Positions 51,571 to 62,534 of a stretch of 64,000 nucleotides of DNA are shown in pieces (within the stretch, counting starts at the first letter, position 1; the number at the start of each line of letters is the position of its first letter). Origin of the DNA: Gymnothorax reevesii. Taxonomy: Eukaryota; Chordata; Actinopteri; Anguilliformes; Muraenidae. The translations under genes and the position numbers were made by a program. The notes under the pieces are model-generated. The model ran no database searches. It saw only the letters and a list, made by a program, of their open reading frames with translations, and had not been told where the DNA came from. The stretch lies in NCBI GenBank assembly GCA_029721435.1, contig CM056583.1:50633620-50697619 (forward strand). Direction: 5' to 3'.

Positions 51571-54295
51571 AGTTTTCAATTTTTACTATATGAAAAATGA
51601 GGCAACTAATTATTTTTTTCCACCTAAAACTTGGTGGCCTTTGCATTGTTTTCATTGATGCTCTTGCCAAAAAGCTCATTTTCATTTACCACAAATGCTG
51701 TTCCGTTGGCATTTGTTTCAACTTGACAGAAAGAAATAAATGGCTGGAAATGGTCTCTGAAAAGGAAGTTGATGGTAAATATAAAGAAAGACTTTAATTC
51801 TTGTCAAAGTACTTCAAGTACATGCTCTGCAAGCACATGCATTCATACACACATTTAGACATTTGCAGTCATGTTTTTCGTCAGTGAAACTGGCAGTAAA
51901 GCTTATTTCACTGACTGAAAGCACAGCCTCTTGCTAATATCCTGCACGATAATGGAAGAAGAAAACATCTCACAGCTTGTCTTGCTGCCGCCCCCTCTTA
52001 TGCACTGAATGTCCCGCTCCATCCCCTTTCCACTCCTAGTCCAGAAGGATTCTCATTCCAATTCCTTTCTTTTCAGAATCACCTCCTCCCAGTTTCTCTC
52101 TCTCTCTCTCTCACCTCCTCCCAGTTTCTGTGTCTCTCTCTCTCTCTCGCACACAAACACACACCTGCATAACGTTTTGGTATATTTTTGTTACACTACG
52201 TGCACAGAGAACATTTCTGCTCTCAATTTCCTGTGTATGGCCAGTGGAGTGTTAACCAGTGCAGTCTCTAAACATTCTCTAAGTTAACATTCTCATGCTC
52301 CACCCATCACACCTGCACTTTGGGGGAAGAAAAATAAAACTGCTAAATAGCTTGGTATCAGTGGGCCTCACACCAGCGTCAACATCACATTTGTCAGGGG
52401 AATCCAACATTAGGATTTCAGAGAGGGAACTTTGGAAGAGAGAGAGAGAGCACACTGATGCTCAGTAGGATGTCACAGTGTCCTGTGGCCACAACATGCA
52501 TATGCGCTTGCTGTTCGGTTTTATCCTGTACTAGCTGCTACCCGCTACCCGGAGTGAAATGGCCATTTTTTTTGCGTGCATGACCGTTTTTCAAAAATTG
52601 GGCAACGTCAAGTCCTTCCTGGTGTCCTTGTGGATATTCACATCAAATTTGGTGATAATCGGTTGAGAAATGTAGGAGAAAAATGTGTACATACACACAG
52701 ACAGACAGACATCGACCTCAAATATACAAGTATTATAGATCACTCCAGAATTATTTCTTTCCATTTTTGCAGCATAAAGACTTAAATACAAATTAGATAT
52801 AAATTGTTTTCATGTTTGACATTTCCATTACTAATTTATCAGCTGTATTTTTCGTTTTCATTTGTGCATTTATTTCTCTAATTATTTCTTTCATGCAAAC
52901 AAATGCACTTCCATAGTTATGCAACATAGCAGCGTAAAATGTAAGCCTATGTTATCATTGTTAATTGTAGAATTTAAAGTCCTTTGAAGGAAACTTAGTT
53001 TTTGTATTGCTTTAATCTCCAAAAATTTGCTTGGTTCAATTAGCCTTTGCGAATACCAAGAGAGGGTGAAAAATGTGGACACCACGCAAGGGTTATAATG
53101 TTAGAGCAAAAGCGGCAGATCAGAGTTCACTTCACAGGAAGGACTGGCTCTGTAGCAGCCTTGTCAGTTTGGGATGCCCCATTGGAGAGGAACTTCCTCT
53201 TGCCAGTATGTGACTTCCTGTTTCATACCACCTGGAAGACTTTTTGACCTCCTGCCCTCTTCGGCTCCCACAGGCTCCTCTTGCTTTATCACGAGTTAAA
53301 ACATGCTCTGAGGGCTGAAGTAAATCTAAACTCAGCGGTTTTAGAGCCTGTCACCTTGCAGAGAAGCTTGTTGTTTTCAATATTCCTTTCATTTTGAGTT
53401 GTGCCACAATATGGCCACAGATGATTCAACTTGTGTCAGGGAAAAGAACCACTTTAATATCAAGCCTTCCGATCACAATGCATTTCTTCCCTCATTGGTT
53501 ATCTCATAATAGTTTGCAGACTCCGATAGATTGTGCCAGGAGAGGTGACTCAGTATAGAGATTACCCAGTGTATAAAGAGACATAACAAACATGGCTGGC
53601 ACATCTAATCAAGGACACAAAGATGTTCCTCATATCTACTATGGATTCTCTGGTCCTGTAACAGAAAGGTGTGCAGAGGCAGAGGCAGATGGTCTCCTTT
53701 GAATTTCTTCATCTCACTAGGCCTCACACAAATCCAGCACGTCGCAACAAAGTGAAAAAATTGCCACTGGATCATTCGTTTTATACATTTCACAAAAGCT
53801 TTTTTCTGTTGGTAGCTGAATTTTTACCTTTTTGTTTCAAGCTGGATGTTTCCTCTATGGCTTGTGCCTAAAACAGAAATCCTCATTTTTTTAAGGAGAA
53901 TGTGTATTTATGGGCGTGGTTAAAGTGCACTGTGCTCAGGTCACAGTAAAGCCTCTTTTGGGTGACGCGTGTCCCTGTTCCTCGGCAATAATTTGATCGA
54001 AGGTTATTTTCATGAAATGGGGACAATTTAATTGGAGGACACAGCAAACTGCTGTCCACATGAACAAACAAGGCTTCTGTAGTTCTCCATTTTTTAGATA
54101 ATTTGCTCGTATGTAGACATTTTTATTATGAGGTTTTAGTAGTTCTTGCTGTTTGTCATCTGATCAAGAGTGTAGAAATTGAAGATATGGAAAAATCTTC
54201 TTCAAAAGCCCCCAGATCATGATACTTTATTGGCCATCTTCTGAACAAAACTTGGTACTGTTAGATTAATGTACTTTTTCGGGATTGACTTGTGC
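51571..54295. other. mob3b intron, middle part; no gene recognised
   Basis: Contains a duplicated (CT)n microsatellite at 52095-52149 (the phrase 'cacctcctcccagtttct' occurs twice). A dispersed-repeat-like segment at 52555-52720 ends in (CAGA)n ('tattcacatcaaatttggtgataatcggttgag...acagacagacagac'). Other open frames lack motifs. Confidence 0.45.
52095..52149. repeat. (CT)n microsatellite, duplicated
   Basis: Two CT-repeat runs each preceded by the same 'cacctcctcccagtttct' phrase, so the unit expanded by tandem duplication. Confidence 0.85.
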
Positions 54296-54492
54296 TCCAT
54301 TCACTGTTTAAATCATACCTATGGGAAATGTGGAATCTCCAGTTCGCCTGCCATGCATGTCTTTGGGTTGAGGGAGTAAACCTATATTAACACAGGGAAG
54401 CATGCAGAGTCCACATAGAAAGGTCCCAGGCAAGATTTAACCCCATGACCAACTTGCTGTGAGGCCACAGTGCTCTCCACTGTGCTGCCTTG
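54296..54492 (-). repeat. Fish SINE-like dispersed repeat
   Basis: The phrase order 'ctatgggaaatgtggaatctcca...catgcatgtctttggg...agcatgcagagtccacatagaaaggtcccaggc...cttgctgtgaggccacagtgct...ccactgtgctgcc' is the layout of a very common teleost interspersed repeat. Strand is a guess. Confidence 0.6.
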
Positions 54493-56727
54493 CTGCTCCC
54501 AGTTCTTCTTCTTGGAGAGCTCTGGAAATAGATACATGCCTTTGCAACTTCTGGCCCCTGGTAGGCCATTTTCCGCTCCTACGGACTGTTCTTTTCACCC
54601 GTTGTCAAGCCACACTACTCTTTTTTTTTCCCTGGAGCAGAGCTTCCAGTATCTTCAGAGTGGAATGGGGCCTTCCTTCGCCGGGCCCTCCTCTTTAATT
54701 AGATTTTATACGTTAGGGTCACATCCATGTATTGCCGTAACCTTCTCAGTGCAGCTAGTGCCAAGTTTCGCTCTGCCGATCCCAACTGTGCTCTCCCTGC
54801 ACAGATACCATCTGCTGCTACATCACAGCCAGCTAAAATGAATTCCGCTTTAATCAGTGATTTCCCATCACCTTAAGTAGCTTCATCTGATTCTTATCTT
54901 CTATGTCTATGGATGCGTCTTTTGGCTGGATGATGTCTTGCTGAACAGATTCATGTCTCATCCATGATGTCCCATCCTGCACTGTAAAGGGTTAATCTGC
55001 CAGTCTGTAGCTCAGAGGAATGGAAAAGACAAAGCTGTAGCACTGTAGAATAGCTTTGTGTTTTACAGTTAAAATGTTTCTGGGCTGCATAAGGAAGAAA
55101 TCATGTTGTAGATTGAGAGAGGAGTTCTGCTGTGCCCTCTTCCTTTGGTTTTGGTGAAAACGTTGAAATTTTCCTGACCTCGACAAATACCAGTTTGCAT
55201 GCTGTTCCTTTATGCTCCTATTCCTTGGTTGGCCAAAGGCCAAATTGCAGCTTAATTATCCCATAAATCTCATCTCTGATGCCCACCGGCCCCACATTAA
55301 CCGCGGCTCTGCCCAGTTTTATGGAGCTGAACATCTTGCTGGACGTAACCAGCATGTTGTCTCCTCTCACTTCACTGTGTCCTGTATTTGTGGCCGAATG
55401 CCTCTCTTTGTAGTCAGTGGCGACACGGAATCGCAAGTGTCACCAGGAAAATAAATTCATCCCTGTACATTCACTGCATGCCTTTACAGTTGGGCTGGAA
55501 TTCTTGAATTGTCGCCAGCCCTGTCTCAACACCCACAGTTTGAAGCAGTGCATCATTGTTCTTTTAGTGGCGAAATTCTCTCCCTCTCATACAGTACGAC
55601 AGGGGAATTCAATGTTTGAAATGTCTCTGCACGGAAGCCATTTTAAGACAGTTTTTTGCCAGAACCTTTTGAACATGGCTATCAGATCAGTTTGTGTCAT
55701 ATGACAATACAAGCATAAACTGGCATTCAGTAAGACAGTCATAAACGGTCACATGACGGAACGGTAAAAGCCCCCTGGAATACAGCCATGACAAAACACC
55801 ACACAAATTCATTTTGAAGCATTTATTTTGTTTTGTCAACAGATTGTGTCAGCACTATTGAGCGATGTTCATATTGCTGTAATCAGACCCAGTAATGGAG
55901 CTGCCCCTAAATAGCTCACGTCTTGCATTTCTGATGAAGCATTTGCACACTGTACATAGTTGCAGATACTCATTGTGAAGCTTGATGTAGTAGATTTGAC
56001 GCAGATCAAGAGGCAGGATGTAACCTGCTGGCAATGGGATCTGCACAGTACATGTGCTGAGCAGCTCTCACTGGGAAGTGAGTGCAGTGCAGAGTCTACA
56101 GACAGCCATCTGGGGTCTGTACTGCAAGCATGACTGGAGGAAGCAAGGTTGGGGGGTTCAGGGTGGAAGCCACAGCTGGAGGGCCTAATCTTTTTATACA
56201 CCCCCTCCTTTGATCCCTTTTTCCCGTATTTCCTGGGAGGAAGAAAGTTCCAGGGTCTGCCTCCTGCCATAAACTCCGCTCCCCTCCCCTGAACAGAAAG
56301 GGAGGCACGCGGAGGCAGGAGTGTGGCCGGCTGGAATAAACAATTGGCGTGTCGTGTCCTGAAATAGTTGTGGTGGCGGTGGGGGAGTAGGAGCCTGTTG
56401 CGGCATTCAACATTACAGGCCTTGTTAAAGCAACAAAGGCCACAGTGAGGCAACCTCGGTCAATATGCGCTGCTCTTTTTTTAGTTTTCACTGTCTATAA
56501 ATGGCACACAGTGGGCCTGCTCGCTATACCTTACATATTCAGTGAGTTTTACACCCTCTGCCACCCACAGTTCCTGTGATATTAATACTTCTTTCTTAAG
56601 GCAGCCTGTGCAGTATAACTGAAAATCCTTGCATTCACTTTTAACATGTCCAGACCCTGGACTTTCATCTGTCTTTGAACAGCATTTCATATGCAATAGA
56701 AGTCTGTACTGTCTTTTTACACGCGCG
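54493..56727. other. mob3b intron; no gene recognised
   Basis: A long minus-strand frame (56453-55869, 194 codons) and overlapping frames exist, but composition is unusual for protein (clusters of Cys, His and Ser) and no domain is visible. I treat it as a chance open frame in a GC-richer patch. Confidence 0.4.
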
Positions 56728-57960
56728 CCCCCCCCCCCAGGGGGGGGAGCCAGGTTAAGCAATGATCATGTCTGTGTGTGTGTGTGTGTGTGTATAGGTG
56801 TGTGTGTGTGTGTGTGTGTTTCTGTCACTCTGTCCGTCAGCCCGTGGCCATTACCTGGCCCCCCTCCTAGGGGGACCCAGGTTAAGCAATGATCATGTTA
56901 CAAGGAGAGTTAGCTAGCTAGCTAGCTAGCTGCCCGGGATAAACTACGCCATGCCACGGGGACCAGCGCATTGTCCGTCAGTCCTCGTATTAAAATGGAG
57001 GCCGCTGCGGCTCGTAGGCCTATTTGCTTGATGCCTGAGGAGCCTGGATTGTCGTGTATTATATTGATTTCTATGTCTGCTTAGGTTATTTTTGTATTAT
57101 TTTTGCGAAATGAACATTACGTAGAATTTCTGTGAACGTTTGTGCTGTATGTAATTATTTCGTTATAAGTGTGTAGCTAGCATTCTAGCTAGCTACATGG
57201 AGCTCCGTGTTGTGACACGGACCCCTGCGAACCATAATCGCGATGCATTTTCATAAAACAGTATGCTAGTTTGCATTAAATAATTATGTTTCCTAATTGT
57301 ATGAGATTTGTCGGTTGTGATGTTACGATTGAATTTGTGCTTTTATTTCTATTTGCGTTGCATTACTTTCGCTGCATACTGCCTGTTTTTCGTTGGCGGA
57401 CAAAGTGATCGCGTTGACAAGCATCTTGCATGGAATTGCATATAGCACACGGGGTCCGCTTTCCAGCCAGCTGGGCTTGCTGGAATCACCGATTTTTATT
57501 TTTTTTTTTTAAAGATGGTATAACGTGTTCTATCGTCTTCTGTGTCTAGTTAGCATTTTGTTTTACCTAGCTGGACACAGCTAAGCATTTTTGTGGTCAT
57601 TTGTGCAGTATGAATGAATTTGACTTATATTACAAGGAGAGTTAGCTAGCTAGCTAGCTGCCCGGGATAAACTACGCCATGCCTCGGGGACCAGCGCAGT
57701 TCACCGCTTTTCGTATTAAAATGGAGGCCGCTGTGGCTCGTACGCCTATTAGCTTGATGTCTGAGGAGCCTGAATTGTCGTGTATTATATTGTTTTCTAT
57801 GTCTGCTTAGGTTGTCTCTGTATTATTTTTGCGAAATGAACATTACGTAAAATTTCTGTGAACGTTTGTGCTGTATGTATGATCGTGTCTGTGTGTGTGT
57901 GTGAGTGTGTGTCTGTCACTCACTCTGTCTGTCAGCCCGTGGCTGGGGCCAGGTCTGCTA
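56728..57960. repeat. Rearranged segmental duplication with GT and TAGC microsatellites
   Basis: Block B (256 bp, 56898-57153) recurs in direct orientation at 57630-57879. Both copies share 'ttacaaggagagttagctagc...cccgggataaactacgcc' through 'gtttgtgctgtatgta'. Block A ('tgatcatgtctgtgtg(tg)n...tctgtcactc...gtcagcccgtgg', 56765-56850) precedes the first B but follows the second (57880-57950). The phrase 'gggggg.a.ccaggttaagcaatgatcatg' also occurs twice (56740-56770 and 56870-56896). Confidence 0.8.
56772..56819. repeat. (TG)n microsatellite
   Basis: Two TG runs split by 'tatagg'. A run of C then G (about 56731-56748) lies just upstream. Confidence 0.9.
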
Positions 57961-58210
57961 TCTCTGATTGCCTTGTTTCAGGAAGAAGTTTTGAAATGGG
58001 GCATTTTGTTCACATTTGTTTTGGCTCTGGTCATAATTAAAAGGAAATTATTGTTTTTATAACTTCCATATTACACTACCTATGGAACGGTAGAAAGCCA
58101 TACAGTATTAAATGGATAAATTCACTTCATATATCTGCAATTTTCCAATTTAAAGGAGAAACATCACTGCCAGCTTATAGTCTTATAACTATTTTATAGT
58201 TAATGAAATA

Positions 58211-59057
58211 CTCTGTACAAAAATAGAAACGCCCCACGTCAAATACTGATGCCACATGGAGTCAACAACTCCAAGTGAGCATATGTTGACTTTCACTTGT
58301 ACAAGAGGGATATTTCTCTTGATTTGTGTACCATTTTTTTAATTCATCTCTCTGTCTGTGAGCATTTGCTCAGTGATGCAGTGATTTCACTCAGCACATG
58401 GGTGTGGCATTTCCAGATGGCGATCAGACAGAGTGAGCAGTACCCAGACACTCCTTTTACTGGGGACAATAAAAGGACACCCCAAAATGTAAAATTTTGT
58501 CTAAAATCATCTTGCCTCAGATGTGTCAGGACATGCAGGAATGTGCCATTGGCATGCTGGATACAGGGATGTCCACAGGAGCGGTCTGCATGCAGTTCCT
58601 TGAAGCTGAGCACATTCCCGTTCTGGACTGGCCTGCGTATTCGCCGGACATGTTGCCCATAGAGCATCTTTGGGATGTTCTGGATTGACATGTCCGCAAC
58701 TGTGTTCCAGTTCCGGATAATGTGCGCCAGCTCCGTGTGGCCCTCCGGGAAGAATGAAATAACATTCCACAGGCCACAACAGACAACCTGATCAACTCCA
58801 TGCGAAGGAGATGTGTTGCTCTGAGAGACACAAATGGTGGACACACAAGATATTGAACTTTCATTTTCTTCAATCTGACCCTCAATGTGTTCAAAGGATT
58901 TTGACTGTTTTGCGGATTCCAACATCAAGATGTAATGGACGGTGATCTGAAGATTAGTCATTAACAAAAATGAATTTTGATTCGCATCATATATTGCATA
59001 ACCCTGTTGATAAAAACTCAAAAATTTGACATGGGGCATGTATATTTCTCTTCAGTG
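58211..59057 (+). mobile_element. Tc1 deletion derivative (family E)
   Basis: TA (58209-58210 and 59058-59059) flanks ends CTCTGTACAAAAATAGAAAC and (reverse complement) CACTGAAGAGAAATATACAT, both followed by GCCCCA.GTCAAAT. The plus-strand transposase remnant (58530-58855) keeps VLDWPAYSPDMLPIEHLWDVLD (catalytic Glu block) and ends RRRCVALRDTNGGHTRY. The N-terminal half, including both Asp residues, is deleted. Confidence 0.82.
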
Positions 59058-59479
59058 TAGTTATAGTTATAGTTTTATTAGCCCGCTTGGCCAACAGGCC
59101 CAATTGGGCTCATGCTGTGCTTCGGGTCATTAGTGGTGGTCTGTCGTGCATGCGCACGTGCATCCACAATTGTTGTTTCAGTGTGATACAGCTTTCAGTT
59201 TTCAGCGGATCCTTTTCATATTTTATATGCATGTATATGGGACCAAGATCTAGCCTGAGTTCGATTTTGGGCATGCTGTGATTCTTGGTTTGGGCACCAG
59301 GCGGCTTTTATGCAACCCATCAAACAGCTCTAGCCCCCTTATTCTAAGAGCTAAGATACTCAAATTTTTACTGTAGGTTGTTCTGCCAAGGATTCATCAT
59401 ATATTTAATGGGTTTTTGATTTGACCTGATTTTAAAGGTTATATAGGTTAACCTTTATAACCTTCATAAAATTGTTACT

Positions 59480-59842
59480 TTCGACATGGAAGCAACTGGA
59501 AACTACCTCAAGGTATTGTTTGCATAAATAGTCTTTTTTAATAAACTACCGGTGCATTTACAAAGTTCTCAGGGCCTCGTTTTAAATGTCAGAGCCCTTG
59601 GAATTCTAGCAATGAAGTGTGGAACTTATTTGAGCCTTGTTAATGATGAAAAAAATAGCGATTTCTTTGCATGGCAATGCTGTGCCCGATTCGCTGCCAT
59701 TGTAGGCCTGTTGGGTGCTTCGGCTAAAAAGCCATTTATTTTGAAATGATTCGTGTGTATGGAGATGGGGTATTCGACAAAAGTTAGTACTCATTATCAT
59801 GTTTCAATACACCCTAAGTCAATTTCACACCGGAATTCTCCT
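59480..59842. mobile_element. Single arm of the TTAA foldback family
   Basis: This 363-bp stretch closely matches the right arm of the element at 19895-20737 (same 'tcagagcccttggaattcta' and 'caatttcacaccggaattctcc' text) and ends at TTAA (59843-59846). The opposite arm is missing, and the left break falls near the palindrome centre. Confidence 0.8.
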
Positions 59843-59847
59843 TTAAC

Positions 59848-61756
59848 CCCTTTGTGCAGAAGCCAAATTTGGCTATTTATGGGTTACCCACTTTAATGCT
59901 GTATAATTCAGGATTTAAGCTTCACAAAGAGGAAAAATGTGGCTCAATTCAGGAAAGACACTTACAGCATTTAGAATTACATTGTATTTCAGTTTATTTT
60001 CATGATTTTGGTAGAGAAAATGAGCAGCAAACATAAAAAATCTTCATGAGAATTCACCATTGAAATTGCAAAAAAAATAATTCTGACGATTGAAAAACTG
60101 CTGGGGCTTAAAACTATACATTTATGGTATCATAAACTCCTTGAGCACAAGTAGAATTCATCTTCAACATTACATTCTAGATTACCTACATGCTATTAGC
60201 CAAATTATACAGCTACCCAAGTGTCTCCCCAAAGTCTCAAAATGATTTGCTGTCAAATCATTAAAAAAATCATGTATTTAACACAATTAAAGCTTTAAGG
60301 CATGAAATTTAATATGAACGAATGATTTTCTGGTTGAGTTTAGTATGAATTTATCAATATCAGAGCAGTTGAATATCAGTGGTCACCAGTAACCTCTCCA
60401 AATACGAACGTGCCTTTTCTCCATAATAAAGTTTAGAGTTTTGGCCATTTTTCTTCAAAGCCAGCACAAACACGCATTAAATAAACTGCTAATTAAACGG
60501 TCAGAACATTCACCCTGTAATGAAAGCTACCAGTCCCCTCTTCAAAGCTCACGAACCCATTTCAACACTTATAAGGAGCAAGTACACCTCACGAACACAG
60601 TAATATCTGAATTCTGAAATATACCTTATTTTAACTGAACAGACACTCCACTTTCAGGGAATATCAAATCCATTGCGTCTCCCGATTCAAAAGAAACGTG
60701 CAATGAATGTACCGGGGGTCCACACCAAAATGCACGGGCAGTTCGCGTTTTAAACAGGAAAAAAACCTCGACATTCGACTTTGTTGAGTACATATACATT
60801 CCGAAACAGAAAAAAAAAAAACAAACAAAAATAGCAGCCTGACCTTTTTCGTGAATCCCTCCTCCAGAGACATTGACTGTATAAAATAGAGGCCGATGTA
60901 CCCAGTAGCAAGAACCCTCCGGTCCTGTTTCATTCGAAATAATTCCAATAGAGCCTATCGTTCTCATTTAAATCCTGTAATGTAACTGAACACTTCAAGG
61001 CCAGTTTTGCGAACCGATTTTCTATAAATCCCGTCTATTTTAGCCGCGTAATGTGCATAACGTAGACAGGATACAACCGAGCCTGCTGATACGCATTGGT
61101 TTGTATGCTCTGTGTTTGTCCAATCAATGTGTTTCACTTACTCTAAAATGTTTAAACACTCGGGAATTGGATAAGAAATGAGCCAATCAATACATTGTTA
61201 TCAGGGAAACTTCACGAGGCCATGAAGTGTAACTCTACAATTACGCAGAAGAGCTTGAGTGTATGGTTGAGTGATTGGCTATCAACGCCAGTACTCGGGT
61301 GGATATAAGGAAGCGCTGGATTTGGCAATGAAGGAATCTACGCGTAAATCCACGGTAGGGAACTACAATTTTTTGTTGTATGGGACAACTGTAATAGGCA
61401 ATAGAATGTGAGAGAATCAATACCATGTCGATTTTTTTGCCTCCGAAAACTGATTTGTATGAACTACTAATTGGAATACTGTTAGCTCACTGTGGCTAAA
61501 CTGGTTGCTACTAAGGATAACGATTTTTTCTGTGTCAAGATATCGTTTTTTCAAACTGCTGAATCGACACTATGGGCAAGGATACTAACCAGTTTGCACA
61601 TCAGGCTTAGCTGAGGAGTTTAATTCATGCAGCTCTCAAAAAACAGGGAGTGGAGTGAACTTCACCGTATTCAGAACCGCGTTCGAGGTCTGCTTGCTTG
61701 TGAACATTCAATAACTGATCCGGGGGTGCTATCTAGTGATCGAGTACAGTAACAGC
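59848..61756. other. No recognised gene
   Basis: Holds the inverted second copy (about 60570-60670) of the dispersed repeat at 37290-37400. The minus-strand frame 60967-60626 (113 codons) has a hydrophobic stretch rich in Phe but no recognisable family. Confidence 0.35.
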
Positions 61757-62534
61757 TAGTGATGCACGATATTAAAAATTTCAACCGATACCGATAATCG
61801 ATAATTTCCTGCTTCTCAGGGCCGATACAGATACCCGATATGTTCACATTTTTATATTTCATATAATATATTGATATAATCTTGTTTGTGCAGGATAGAA
61901 AACTGATATGTTAGCAGTTCTGACATATCTATAACAAGAAACAACAACTTTCTGACTCTTCAAATGTTTATTTCTTTTCCTTTCATCACAAAATGTGGTC
62001 ATTTGCTATATATATACATGTAGCAAGACAACTCTAACAAAAATATGCATCAAAAGTGCATCTTAATTTTAACAAAAAAAGTGCATCCCTTGTGGAGGTA
62101 AGTATTCAAGTCTGTTTAAAAAAATGTTATAAAATAAAGTTCAAAACAAATTTAAATTAACAACAAAAAACTGAAATGCTTAAAACTTAAAGCTTAAACG
62201 ATTTCCTCTTCTCAACATTTCCTATCCTAACCTCCCCCCAAACTTGTCATTGTCTACATTATCTTTTCTGTATTCTGGGGAAGGGCATCAGTGGGAGATT
62301 CTTCTTAACAAACAGAAGCATCTCTGCTTTCTCACATCCAAGTCGGTTTCGTTTTTCATCAATAACATTTGCAGCAGCAGAAAATAAACGTTCACTGTCT
62401 ACACTTGAGCAAGGAGAGGACAGGTACTTCCGTACGAGTGAGGCAAGTTGTGGGAACCGGATTTTGTTGCTTCTCCGGTAGCCCAAGGGGCTCTCAGATC
62501 GAGGAATTGTGGGCTCTGAGAGATAGGATTGAAT
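61757..62534 (-). mobile_element. hAT transposon, 3' part, interrupted by another hAT
   Basis: The terminus TAGTGATGCACGATATT at 61757 is followed by multiple CGATA/CCGATAC subterminal repeats, typical of fish hAT elements. The C-terminal transposase end lies at 62259-62530 on the minus strand. The element is cut at about 62535 where the plus-strand hAT begins; its remaining 5' part should lie beyond that insertion, outside the window. Confidence 0.75.
62259..62530 (-). pseudogene. hAT transposase C-terminal dimerisation domain, truncated
   Basis: The minus-strand frame reads LSEPTIPRSESPLGY, then FPQLASLVRKYLSSPCSSVDSERLFSAA and NRLGCEKAEMLLF, the hAT C-terminal dimerisation motif (ZBED/Ac type) with the conserved SxxSER.FS core, and stops at 62259. 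The upstream coding part is separated by the inserted hAT, so this copy cannot be expressed whole. Confidence 0.88.

Noticed and set aside
55869..56453. 194-codon minus-strand frame
   Set aside because: Length alone is notable, but there is no motif, overlapping frames are equally open, and it sits inside the mob3b intron in a GC-rich patch.
60626..60967. 113-codon minus-strand frame with a hydrophobic stretch
   Set aside because: The Phe-rich segment comes from a poly-A/T-rich tract, and the frame overlaps a dispersed repeat.
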